NCBI RefSeq assembly: GCF_000686885.1
Contig: NZ_JMLU01000001.1
Coordinates: 248,001 to 312,000, forward strand
From: Flavobacterium sasangense DSM 21067
GTDB taxonomy: Bacteria > Bacteroidota > Bacteroidia > Flavobacteriales > Flavobacteriaceae
Direction: 5' to 3'
DNA length: 64,000 nt
Made by a program: the position numbers and the translations under genes. Numbering within the stretch: the stretch's first letter is position 1; every line of letters starts with the position of its first letter. The notes below the pieces were generated by a model. That model was not told the origin of the DNA. It made no database searches and worked only from the letters and a program-made list of their open reading frames with translations. Of this stretch, positions 1 through 8,213 are shown piece by piece.

Positions 1-647
1 ACAAATAAATGATTGTGTCCCCAGTGCATTCCAGCAGCAACTAACAATACGAAGAAAATAATAGAACCAGGTAATAAATACGCAGTAATACCTTCCATTA
101 CTCTAAATAAGATTGGAGACCAACCTGCTTGAGCCGCATATTGAATAGCATAAAAAGCTAAAACTCCAACTGAAATTAACATAAAGAAGATACAAGCCAC
201 ATACAAAGCAGCCCATGGCTTATTCTGTAATTGGTGAAGTACGTGTTCTAAATGTGCTTTGTGGTCATCATGTGAATGAGCATCTGCCTTAGCGTGAGTG
301 TCATGATTATCTGTGTGAGCTGGAGCTTCAGCAACCGCTACAACAGCAGTAGTATCTTCAACATGAGCAGTAGAATCTACTGTAGTTTCATGAGCAACAG
401 TATGAGTTGAATCTGCAACATGAGTTTCAACAGCTTTAACAGTATCAGCTACAACATGAGCTTCTGTAGCATGAGGAGCAACTTTCTCTACATGAGCAGC
501 TTCATGACCGTGATGACTATCTGCTAATAATTTTTCTACATCCTCAATTGTTTTTGGAGCATTTAAGAATCCAATTACAATACCTACAACTCCAAGAGCC
601 ATTAGGACGAATGAAAAAGTTTTTAATTTACTTGAAAACGTGTACAT
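1..647 (-). CDS. actF: Alternative Complex III subunit ActF, N-terminal part (cut by window edge)
   Basis: Inner-membrane quinol-binding subunit of the Alternative Complex III (quinol:cytochrome c oxidoreductase). The start is the ATG at 647; the frame stays open to base 1, so only about 215 residues are visible. One membrane segment lies at about residues 10-28 and two more from about residue 148 onward. Between them is a hydrophilic loop of about 100 residues rich in His, Ala, Thr, Val and Asp, with about 19 histidines. The gene follows actE by 27 bp in the same direction. The family call rests on position after actABCDE and on the membrane pattern; the His-rich loop is unusual and its role is unknown. 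Confidence 0.85.
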   Translation of the reverse strand, partial: MYTFSSKLKTFSFVLMALGVVGIVIGFLNAPKTIEDVEKLLADSHHGHEAAHVEKVAPHATEAHVVADTVKAVETHVADSTHTVAHETTVDSTAHVEDTTAVVAVAEAPAHTDNHDTHAKADAHSHDDHKAHLEHVLHQLQNKPWAALYVACIFFMLISVGVLAFYAIQYAAQAGWSPILFRVMEGITAYLLPGSIIFFVLLVAAGMHWGHNHLF

Positions 648-674
648 ATCTATTATTTTCAAAAAGTTTTACTA

Positions 675-1220
675 TTATAATCCAGCTTTTAATTTTAAAA
701 CGTAATCAGCAACAACCCAACGCTCTTCTTGAGACAATTGATTAGCATGAGAACCCATAGAATTTAATCCATAAGTAATTACGTGAAAAACACTTCCGTC
801 TGTAATTTCTCTATCTTTATAACTTGGTACTCCAAGGAATTTTTCTTTCACCACTAAGTTACCTTTTCCATCCCCTGCATCACCATGACAAATTGCACAG
901 TAAACTGTATATAATTCTTTTGCTTTATCTTGATTGATTGATAAAGAATCTAATGGTGATTTCAAAGTTGCTTTAGCTAAAGCATAACCTTCTGGTGTAT
1001 TAGGAATTTCGTAAGGCACAAATCCTCTCTTAATTGATCCCTTTGCAGGCACTTGAGCTTCCACTCCACCTTTAAATACATTATGCTCAGAATAGGTTTC
1101 GTAAGAAACTGCTTCGTACATATTAGGGAAAAACTGATAGTTAGGTTTTGCTTTATCGAAACATGAAGTTGCCATGAAAGACAAACCTACTACTGCTACT
1201 ATTTTATATAAACTTTTCAT
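675..1220 (-). CDS. actE: Alternative Complex III subunit ActE, monoheme cytochrome c lipoprotein
   Basis: Periplasmic electron-transfer subunit of the quinol:cytochrome c oxidoreductase. The 181-residue protein starts with a lipoprotein signal (lipobox ending ATSC near residue 20) and has one heme c motif, CAICH, at about residues 111-115 inside a class I cytochrome c fold; a Met-containing segment (NSMGSH) further on could supply the sixth heme ligand. It lies 9 bp after actD and 27 bp before actF, so it is part of one transcript. Length and single heme match ActE of other Bacteroidota. Confidence 0.93.
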   Translation of the reverse strand: MKSLYKIVAVVGLSFMATSCFDKAKPNYQFFPNMYEAVSYETYSEHNVFKGGVEAQVPAKGSIKRGFVPYEIPNTPEGYALAKATLKSPLDSLSINQDKAKELYTVYCAICHGDAGDGKGNLVVKEKFLGVPSYKDREITDGSVFHVITYGLNSMGSHANQLSQEERWVVADYVLKLKAGL

Positions 1221-1229
1221 AACTATCTA

Positions 1230-1754
1230 TTAATGCTTTTCTACAACTTTAACTTCTACCGCTCCAGTGTTTGTAAAGAAAGAAACTAATTCCTCTTCGT
1301 TACCGTGAACTCCAACTTCCATTAAAAAATGGTCATCTGTAGTTCTTACATCAGGATTTTCAGCTTGTTTAAATGGCCATAATTTACTTCTCATATAAAA
1401 GGTGATAACCATTAAGTGAGCAGCAAAGAAAACAGTTCCTTCAAACATAATAGGCACAAAAGCAGGCATATTATCAATATAATTAAAACTTGGTTTTCCT
1501 CCAATATCTTGCGGCCAATCTTGAATCATAATATAATTCATCAATGCAGTGTATATCGAAAGACCAACTAATCCATATATAAATGCACAAATTGCAAGTC
1601 TTGTAGGCGCTAACCCCATAGCTTTATCCAAACCGTGCACTGGAAAAGGTGTATAAATTTCTTCAATATGATGATGAGCTGCTCTTGTTTGTTTAACAGC
1701 ATCCATTAAAACATCATCATCATTATATATAGCGTGTATTACTTTATTACTCAT
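1230..1754 (-). CDS. actD: Alternative Complex III subunit ActD (DUF3341)
   Basis: Small membrane subunit of Alternative Complex III. I place the start at the ATG at 1754 (sequence MSNKVIHAIYNDDDVLMDAV), giving 174 residues; the open frame runs further upstream but that part would overlap actC. The N-terminal half is a soluble ferredoxin-like DUF3341 domain, followed by two membrane segments at about residues 62-82 and 105-125. It begins 5 bp past the actC stop and ends 9 bp before actE. No cofactor-binding motif is visible, as expected for this subunit. Confidence 0.93.
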   Translation of the reverse strand: MSNKVIHAIYNDDDVLMDAVKQTRAAHHHIEEIYTPFPVHGLDKAMGLAPTRLAICAFIYGLVGLSIYTALMNYIMIQDWPQDIGGKPSFNYIDNMPAFVPIMFEGTVFFAAHLMVITFYMRSKLWPFKQAENPDVRTTDDHFLMEVGVHGNEEELVSFFTNTGAVEVKVVEKH

Positions 1755-1758
1755 GATA

Positions 1759-3168
1759 TTAATGATTATCTGAATGATTATGACCGTGTTGTTCTCTTTC
1801 TCTCTTGTAATTATCACCAGACGCTTTTAAGATTGTCTTAACCTCTGCCTGAGCAATTACAGGGAAACTTCTAGAATATAATAAGAATAATACAAAGAAG
1901 AATCCGATAGTACCAATATAAATACCAGCATCAACAAAAGTTGGTTGGAACATAGTCCATGATGATGGTAAATAATCTCTGTGTAATGAAGTCACGATAA
2001 TTACGAAACGCTCAAACCACATACCAACATTAACCACAATAGAGATGATGAAAGACGCCATGATGTTAGTTCTAATTTTCTTAGACCACATAACTTGTGG
2101 AGAAATTACGTTACAAGTCATCATTAACCAATATGACCACCAGTAAGGACCAGTTGCTCTGTTTAAGAATGCATATTGTTCGTACTCAACTCCAGAATAC
2201 CAAGCTACGAATAACTCCGTAATATAAGCACAACCTACAATAGAACCAGTAATCATGATTACGATGTTCATTAACTCGATATGTTGTACAGTGATATAAT
2301 CTTCTAAGTTAGACACTTTTCTCATGATGATAAGAAGTGTATTTACCATTGCGAATCCTGAGAAGATAGCTCCAGCAACGAAGTATGGAGGTAAGATTGT
2401 TGTATGCCATCCTGGAATTACAGAAGTAGCAAAGTCAAAGGATACAATCGTGTGTACAGAAAGTACAAGAGGAGTTGCTAAACCAGCTAAAACAAGAGAA
2501 ACCTCTTCAAAACGTTGCCAGTCTTTAGCTCTACCAGACCATCCAAAAGAAAGGATAGAATAAACTCTTTTTGTAAAAGGAGTTACTGCTCTATCACGTA
2601 GCATAGCAAAGTCAGGTAATAAACCAGTCCACCAGAAAACTAATGATACTGATAAATAAGTAGAAATTGCGAATACGTCCCATAATAATGGTGAGTTAAA
2701 GTTAACCCATAATGATCCGAATTGATTTGGAATTGGTAATACCCAGTAACCTAACCATGGGCGACCCATGTGAATGATTGGGAATAAACCTGCTTGCATT
2801 ACCGAGAAAATCGTCATTGCTTCTGCAGAACGGTTAATAGCCATTCTCCATTTTTGACGGAATAATAATAATACGGCAGAGATAAGAGTTCCGGCGTGAC
2901 CGATACCTACCCACCAAACGAAATTGGTGATATCCCAAGCCCAACCTACTGTTTTATTTAATCCCCATGTTCCAATACCAGTGGTAACGGTATAAATCAT
3001 ACAACCTAATCCCCATAGGAAAGCGGCTAATGCGATTGAAAATACTATCCACCATTGTTTGTTTGCTCTACCTTCTACAGGTCTAGCCACATCTACCGTT
3101 ACATCGTGGTAAGATTTACTTCCTACTACTAAAGGTTTTCTAATGGGTGCTTCGTAATGAGACGACAT
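1759..3168 (-). CDS. actC: Alternative Complex III subunit ActC (NrfD/PsrC-type quinol-binding membrane subunit)
   Basis: Integral membrane subunit of the NrfD/PsrC family, 469 residues with about ten membrane helices, the main quinol-interacting part of the complex. It follows actB by 30 bp and precedes actD by 4 bp. The C-terminal tail is charged and ends in a His-rich stretch (EQHGHNHSDNH), echoing the His-rich loop of ActF. Length and gene order match ActC in flavobacteria. Confidence 0.95.
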   Translation of the reverse strand: MSSHYEAPIRKPLVVGSKSYHDVTVDVARPVEGRANKQWWIVFSIALAAFLWGLGCMIYTVTTGIGTWGLNKTVGWAWDITNFVWWVGIGHAGTLISAVLLLFRQKWRMAINRSAEAMTIFSVMQAGLFPIIHMGRPWLGYWVLPIPNQFGSLWVNFNSPLLWDVFAISTYLSVSLVFWWTGLLPDFAMLRDRAVTPFTKRVYSILSFGWSGRAKDWQRFEEVSLVLAGLATPLVLSVHTIVSFDFATSVIPGWHTTILPPYFVAGAIFSGFAMVNTLLIIMRKVSNLEDYITVQHIELMNIVIMITGSIVGCAYITELFVAWYSGVEYEQYAFLNRATGPYWWSYWLMMTCNVISPQVMWSKKIRTNIMASFIISIVVNVGMWFERFVIIVTSLHRDYLPSSWTMFQPTFVDAGIYIGTIGFFFVLFLLYSRSFPVIAQAEVKTILKASGDNYKREREQHGHNHSDNH

Positions 3169-3198
3169 AATCCTTTATATTGTTTCTTTAATTAATAC

Positions 3199-6100
3199 TT
3201 ATTTATCGTTTCTAACTTTCACGTGATACATCACGTTTGGTTTTGTTCCGATGTGCTCTAATAAATGATACATTCTGTCAGATTCTACTAATTTAGCAAC
3301 ATCTGATTCTGAATCATTGATATCTCCAAATTTCATAGCACCACTTGAACAAGCTGCAGAACAAGCTGTTTGGAATTCATCCTTACCTACTGCTCTACCT
3401 TCACGTTTTGCTTTTAATTTAACTGCTTGAGTCATTTGGATACACATAGAACATTTCTCCATAACTCCACGAGAACGTACATTTACATCTGGATTGATAA
3501 CCATACGACCTAAATCATCATTCATGTGATAATCAAACTCGCTGTTTTTGTTATATAAGAACCAGTTGAAACGTCTTACTTTATATGGACAGTTGTTAGC
3601 ACAGTAACGAGTACCAACACATCTGTTGTATGCCATGTGGTTTTGACCTTCTCTACCATGAGATGTTGCAGCTACAGGACATACTGTCTCACAAGGAGCG
3701 TGATTACAGTGCTGACACATTACAGGTTGGAAAGCTATTTGAGGATTTTCTGAAGGATCTTCCATACTTGAGAAAGTATCGATAGAATTCATTAATCCAC
3801 CAGCAGACTCTTTTAATTCAATATCACCAGCGAAAGTTTCTTTAGAAGAATAATATCTATCGATACGTAACCAGTGCATATCTCTACTTCTTCTAACTTC
3901 TGCTTTACCTACAACCGGTACGTTGTTTTCAGCGTGACATGCAATAACACATGCTCCACATCCTGTACAAGCATTTAAATCAATAGATAAATTAAAGTGG
4001 TGTCCAACGCTTCTGTCAAAAGAATCCCATAAGTCAACTTCTGTAGCAGCTGTTGGTTTGTGATCTAATGATACCATTGGAACTGGATTCCAAACTTTAG
4101 CATCTTTAGTATTGAAAACTTCTAATGTAGTTTCTTTGATAATATCACCTCTACCCATTAATGTTTTTTGCAACTGAACACAAGCAAATTCATGCTCTCC
4201 ATCAGCAACAGTAATAGTAGCAGATTGATTTGAGTTTAAGTTAGCGTATAAAGCATAAGCATTAACACCTACTTGCATCTCTTCTTTTAATCCTAATTTT
4301 TTACCATATCCAAAAGCTAAACCTAAAGTTCCTTTTGCTTGACCTGGTTGAATTATAACTGGTACATTTTCTAAAGTAGCATTTCCTACTTTAATAGTTG
4401 CATAACTTCCGTTTAAACCTCCGTTAGCTACATTCCAGTTTTTGAATCCATTTGCTTCAGCATCTGCTTTAGACATAGTTACGTAGTTATCCCAAGATAC
4501 TCTTGTAATAGGATCTGGAAATTCTTGTAACCAAGGATTGTTTGCTTGTTGACCATCTCCCATTCCAACTTTAGAATATAATACTAAATCGAAATTAGAA
4601 GACTTTGCTTGAGCTAGAGCTGAAGCTGCCGAAGCATAATCAGCAGAAGCTGCAGTTAATGGACTTGCTACAGAAGCAACAAAACCATCATGAACTGCTT
4701 GATTCCAAGATTTTCCAGCTAAAGAAGTAGCAGAAAAAGATTTTAAGAAATCATAATAAGCAACTGTATTATCTGTCCAAGTTAATAAAGCGTCTTGGAA
4801 CTGTTTTGTATTGAATAAAGGACGAATCGTTGGTTGCATGATGCTGTAATTACCTCTAGTAATTGTAACATCACCCCAAGACTCTAAATAATGTGGAGCC
4901 GCAGCAGCAATTGTAGTTAAAGTTGAAGTTTCATCTTCTTTCATTGAGAAAGCAACTGAAAGCTTAACTGATTTTAAAGCTGCAGCGAAATCCTTAGAAT
5001 TTGCTAAAGTATAAGCTGGATTAACACCATTCATAATTAATGTATGAACTTTTCCAGCTTTCATATCTGCTACTAATTGAGCAACCGCTTTTGCATCTCC
5101 TTTTCTAGTAAGGATAGCATCAGAAGGATTGAAAGCTGCAGATTGTAAAGCATTGTTAATAGCTAAAACTACTAATTGTGCATTTACATCATCTAAACCA
5201 GTCACAACAACACCTTTGCTCTTAGCAGCTGCAAGTTGTTTAGCCGCTTTAGCTATTTGAGCATTTTTAGGTTGAGCACCATTAACAACAGCATAATATA
5301 AATCTGCTAAAGCTTGTTTTTGTTGCGCAACTGTCATTGGAATTCTAACATCTGCATTAGCACCTGCTAAAGACATGTTAGATTCAATTTGAATATGTTT
5401 AGACATCATTCCGTTTTTAGGAATACGACCTTGAGCATACCCTGCATCAAAACCTCCTCCTTGCCAATCTCCTAAGAAATCTGCACCAACAGAAACGATA
5501 ACATCTGCTTTTGAAAAATCATAATTAGCTAAAGCTCTTACACCGTAAACTGCTTGAAAAGCATCTAAAGCGTTTGATTCAGAAACTGCATCATAAACAA
5601 CATGTTTAGTTGTTGGATATTTAGCAACTAGAGAAGCAATTAAAGCATCAGTTGAAGGACTTGCCATAGTATTTGTTAACACTACAACATTTCCACCTTT
5701 TGCTTTAGCATCTTCTAAACTAGCTTTAACTTTAGTGTTTACGTCAGCCCAAGTTGCATCTTTACCAGCAATTTTAGGTTGTTTCAAACGTAAACTATCA
5801 TATAATGAAAGAACAGAAGCATGAACTCTTGCATTTGCTCCAGTTTTTGCTCCTTCTAAATTATTGTTCTCTACTTTAATAGGACGACCCTCACGAGTTT
5901 TGATTAAAATATTAGCAAAATCAAAACCATCAGCCATTGTTGTTGCATAATAATCAGCAACACCAGGAATAATTTCTTCTGGTTGAACTACGTAAGGAAT
6001 TGACTTTACAACAGGACCTTCACAAGCTGCTAATGAAGCTGCAGCCGTGCTAAATCCAACATATTTTAAAAAGTCACGACGAGTAGTTGACGAAGCAGAC

Positions 6101-6234
6101 AAAGATTCTTTATCTCCTAAAAACTGGTCAACCGGAATTGGTTCCACAAACTCGTTGTTTCTTAGCGTCTCAACAATAGAACTATTTTCGTTTAGTTCTT
6201 CAACACTTTTCCAGTATTTTTTGTTTGATGCCAT
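3199..6234 (-). CDS. actB: Alternative Complex III subunit ActB (molybdopterin-oxidoreductase-like domain fused to iron-sulfur domain)
   Basis: Periplasmic 1011-residue electron-transfer subunit. A twin-arginine motif (TTRRDFLKYVGFSTAAA, about residues 51-67) leads to a lipobox (LAAC), so export is probably by Tat followed by lipid anchoring. The central part resembles a molybdopterin oxidoreductase domain, which in this family lacks the Mo cofactor. The C-terminal part carries four Cys clusters: CTGCGACVIAC, CQHCNHAPCETVC, CVGTRYCANNC and CSMC, which fit one [3Fe-4S] and three [4Fe-4S] centres as in other ActB proteins. It starts 32 bp after actA. Confidence 0.96.
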   Translation of the reverse strand: MASNKKYWKSVEELNENSSIVETLRNNEFVEPIPVDQFLGDKESLSASSTTRRDFLKYVGFSTAAASLAACEGPVVKSIPYVVQPEEIIPGVADYYATTMADGFDFANILIKTREGRPIKVENNNLEGAKTGANARVHASVLSLYDSLRLKQPKIAGKDATWADVNTKVKASLEDAKAKGGNVVVLTNTMASPSTDALIASLVAKYPTTKHVVYDAVSESNALDAFQAVYGVRALANYDFSKADVIVSVGADFLGDWQGGGFDAGYAQGRIPKNGMMSKHIQIESNMSLAGANADVRIPMTVAQQKQALADLYYAVVNGAQPKNAQIAKAAKQLAAAKSKGVVVTGLDDVNAQLVVLAINNALQSAAFNPSDAILTRKGDAKAVAQLVADMKAGKVHTLIMNGVNPAYTLANSKDFAAALKSVKLSVAFSMKEDETSTLTTIAAAAPHYLESWGDVTITRGNYSIMQPTIRPLFNTKQFQDALLTWTDNTVAYYDFLKSFSATSLAGKSWNQAVHDGFVASVASPLTAASADYASAASALAQAKSSNFDLVLYSKVGMGDGQQANNPWLQEFPDPITRVSWDNYVTMSKADAEANGFKNWNVANGGLNGSYATIKVGNATLENVPVIIQPGQAKGTLGLAFGYGKKLGLKEEMQVGVNAYALYANLNSNQSATITVADGEHEFACVQLQKTLMGRGDIIKETTLEVFNTKDAKVWNPVPMVSLDHKPTAATEVDLWDSFDRSVGHHFNLSIDLNACTGCGACVIACHAENNVPVVGKAEVRRSRDMHWLRIDRYYSSKETFAGDIELKESAGGLMNSIDTFSSMEDPSENPQIAFQPVMCQHCNHAPCETVCPVAATSHGREGQNHMAYNRCVGTRYCANNCPYKVRRFNWFLYNKNSEFDYHMNDDLGRMVINPDVNVRSRGVMEKCSMCIQMTQAVKLKAKREGRAVGKDEFQTACSAACSSGAMKFGDINDSESDVAKLVESDRMYHLLEHIGTKPNVMYHVKVRNDK

Positions 6235-6266
6235 TGTATAGTATATTAGCTTCTTAAATTATTTTA

Positions 6267-7547
6267 TTAATAGTGACATTTACCACATTCTAAACCTCCC
6301 ATTTGAGCCGCAGTTAACTGAGATACTCCGTATTTTTTAGAAAGTTCTTCATGGATTTTTTTGTAGTAAGCATTATCTTCTACTTTCACATTTGTTTCTC
6401 TGTGACAGTTGATACACCATCCCATTGTTAATGGAGCATGTTGTTTCATGATTTCCATTTCTTCAACTGGACCGTGACAAGTTTGACACTCAACTCCTGC
6501 AACAGTTACGTGTTGAGAGTGATTGAAATAAACGTGATCTGGTAAATTATGAATTCTAACCCATTTAACTGGTTTAGTTTTTCCTGTGTATTTTTGTAAC
6601 GATTTGTCCCATCCAACAGCATCATATAATTTAGCGATTTGCTCATCATAGAACACTTTAGAATGCTCTTCTGTAGCAGTTGTTTCAGCAACTTCACTAA
6701 TGTTTTTGTGACAGTTCATACAAACATTCAACGAAGGAATGTTAGAATGTTTACCAACTCTTGCAGCAGAGTGACAGTATTTACAGTCAATTCCGTTTTC
6801 ACCAGCGTGAATTCTGTGTGAATAGTGAATTGGCTGTACTGGCTCATATCCTTGATCAACACCTATTTGCATCATCCATCCGTATGCAAAATAAGCAGAA
6901 ACCAACAATAACAAGATTGCAGAAACTAATACTAAAAACTGATTTTTAGCATACGCTTTAAAAATGTTCATTACAGAACGATCTTTTTGCGCAACTTCTA
7001 ATCCTTTAGCACCTGTGATCTTAGTTAACATATTGTTCACTAAGAACAACATAACAACCAACATCATCATTACTAACGAAAGCACTCCTAATATTATATT
7101 ATTAGAAACACCTGAATCATCAGCAGCAACATCACCAGTTGCAGCAACAGGCGCTCCAGGAACCGCAGCAGGTGCAGCAGGAGCTTGCTCAGAAGTGTAA
7201 GCTAAAATATTGTCAATATCTTCATCTGACAATTGTGGAAATGCAGGCATTGGAACTTTATTGTTCTCCTCAAAAACCTTTACAGCTTGTGCATCTCCTG
7301 ACTTGATTAATTCTCCACTATTCTTTACCCACTTATACAACCATTCTTTGTCATACTTAGCCTCAACTCCACGAAGTGCTGGACCCGTAGCTTTTGCATC
7401 TAATTTATGACATGCTGCACAATTGGTATTGAATATTTCTTTACCCTTTGCTGCATCTTGAGAGAATGCAGATAAAGAAGTTACTAGCACGAATGCTAAA
7501 CTGAAGAAAATCTTTGAAAACGATTTATGGTTACCCACTTTTTTCAT
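6267..7547 (-). CDS. actA: Alternative Complex III subunit ActA, multiheme cytochrome c
   Basis: First gene of the act operon, 426 residues from the ATG at 7547 (the frame is open further upstream, but a good signal peptide, MKKVGNHKSFSK..., begins here). An N-terminal monoheme cytochrome c domain (CAACH) is followed by an Ala/Pro linker, two membrane segments (about residues 149-171 and 205-226) and a pentaheme domain with CKYCH, CMNCH, CQTCH, CINCH and CGKCH. Six heme c sites are therefore visible. It passes electrons from the ActB iron-sulfur domain toward cytochrome c or an oxidase. The fused N-terminal cytochrome is an addition to the five-heme core. Confidence 0.95.
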   Translation of the reverse strand: MKKVGNHKSFSKIFFSLAFVLVTSLSAFSQDAAKGKEIFNTNCAACHKLDAKATGPALRGVEAKYDKEWLYKWVKNSGELIKSGDAQAVKVFEENNKVPMPAFPQLSDEDIDNILAYTSEQAPAAPAAVPGAPVAATGDVAADDSGVSNNIILGVLSLVMMMLVVMLFLVNNMLTKITGAKGLEVAQKDRSVMNIFKAYAKNQFLVLVSAILLLLVSAYFAYGWMMQIGVDQGYEPVQPIHYSHRIHAGENGIDCKYCHSAARVGKHSNIPSLNVCMNCHKNISEVAETTATEEHSKVFYDEQIAKLYDAVGWDKSLQKYTGKTKPVKWVRIHNLPDHVYFNHSQHVTVAGVECQTCHGPVEEMEIMKQHAPLTMGWCINCHRETNVKVEDNAYYKKIHEELSKKYGVSQLTAAQMGGLECGKCHY

Positions 7548-7631
7548 ATTTAAAATGATTATCGACTTAATTTGGTATACTTTTAGATATACCTTATCTA
7601 AAAACAACACGTTATTTTTTCAAAACTCCGA

Positions 7632-7639
7632 CAAAAATA
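7632..7639 (-). promoter_or_regulatory. Candidate -7 box of the act operon
   Basis: On the minus strand the octamer TATTTTTG fits the Bacteroidota -7 consensus TAnnTTTG, 85 bp before the actA start. No clear -33 TTTG lies 18-21 bp upstream. Predicted transcription start is near 7626. Confidence 0.45.
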
Positions 7640-7737
7640 CAATATTCGAACTATTATTAAAACCTTAATTTTATCTTAAAATGTAATTTATATTTATTCT
7701 AAATAATTTTCAGTCTTTAAGATATCATCTTAAATTG

Positions 7738-7745
7738 TACTTTTG
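7738..7745 (+). promoter_or_regulatory. Candidate -7 box of the SPOR gene
   Basis: TACTTTTG fits TAnnTTTG. It lies 18 bp before the ATG at 7764 and so predicts a very short leader of about 12 nt. A weak -33 element (TTTA at about 7715) lies upstream. Confidence 0.5.
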
Positions 7746-7763
7746 TATTAAAATCAATTGCAT

Positions 7764-8153
7764 ATGAAAAACTTATCAAAACATAACTTATTGTACTTCT
7801 TTATTCTATCTTCATTTTTTTGTTTATCGTCAAGGGCTCAGGACGGAAAAACAAATGTTTCGGTGGACCCAAAAATTGACCAATTGTTAAAAGAAAAAAG
7901 AAAACTAAACACCGGTTTATTTTTAAATGAGGGATATAAAATTCAAATTTTTTATGGAAACAGTGAGGAGTCCAAAAAGAAATTACAAGAATTTAAAAAA
8001 GAATTCAAAGATCTTGACGGAACTATTATTTTCAACAGCCCCAACTATAAAGTATGGATTGGAAACTTTAAAACAAGAATAGAAGTAGAACGCGCAATGG
8101 TAGATATTAAGAAAAAATATCCAACAGCATTAATCATCAAACCTTCTAATTAA
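7764..8153 (+). CDS. Secreted SPOR-domain protein
   Basis: Protein of 129 residues from the ATG at 7764; an in-frame TTG two codons earlier is less likely. A signal peptide ends near SSRAQ (about residue 27). The C-terminal 70 residues have the SPOR pattern (GYKIQIFYGNSEESKKKLQ ... YKVWIGNFKTRIEVERAMVDIKKKYP), a fold that binds denuded septal peptidoglycan. Only one SPOR domain and no membrane anchor are seen, so the protein is probably periplasmic. It is a single-gene unit between act and infB, ending at a shared terminator. Confidence 0.8.
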   Translation: MKNLSKHNLLYFFILSSFFCLSSRAQDGKTNVSVDPKIDQLLKEKRKLNTGLFLNEGYKIQIFYGNSEESKKKLQEFKKEFKDLDGTIIFNSPNYKVWIGNFKTRIEVERAMVDIKKKYPTALIIKPSN

Positions 8154-8167
8154 AACAAATAAAAACA

Positions 8168-8198
8168 AAAAAGCCATTCATTTGAATGGCTTTTTTTA
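8168..8198. terminator. Bidirectional terminator between SPOR gene and infB
   Basis: A hairpin with arms AAGCCATTCA and TGAATGGCTT and a 2-nt loop is flanked by an A-run on the left and a T-run on the right, so it can end transcripts arriving from either side. Confidence 0.85.
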
Positions 8199-8213
8199 TT
8201 GCTTATAATTGAA

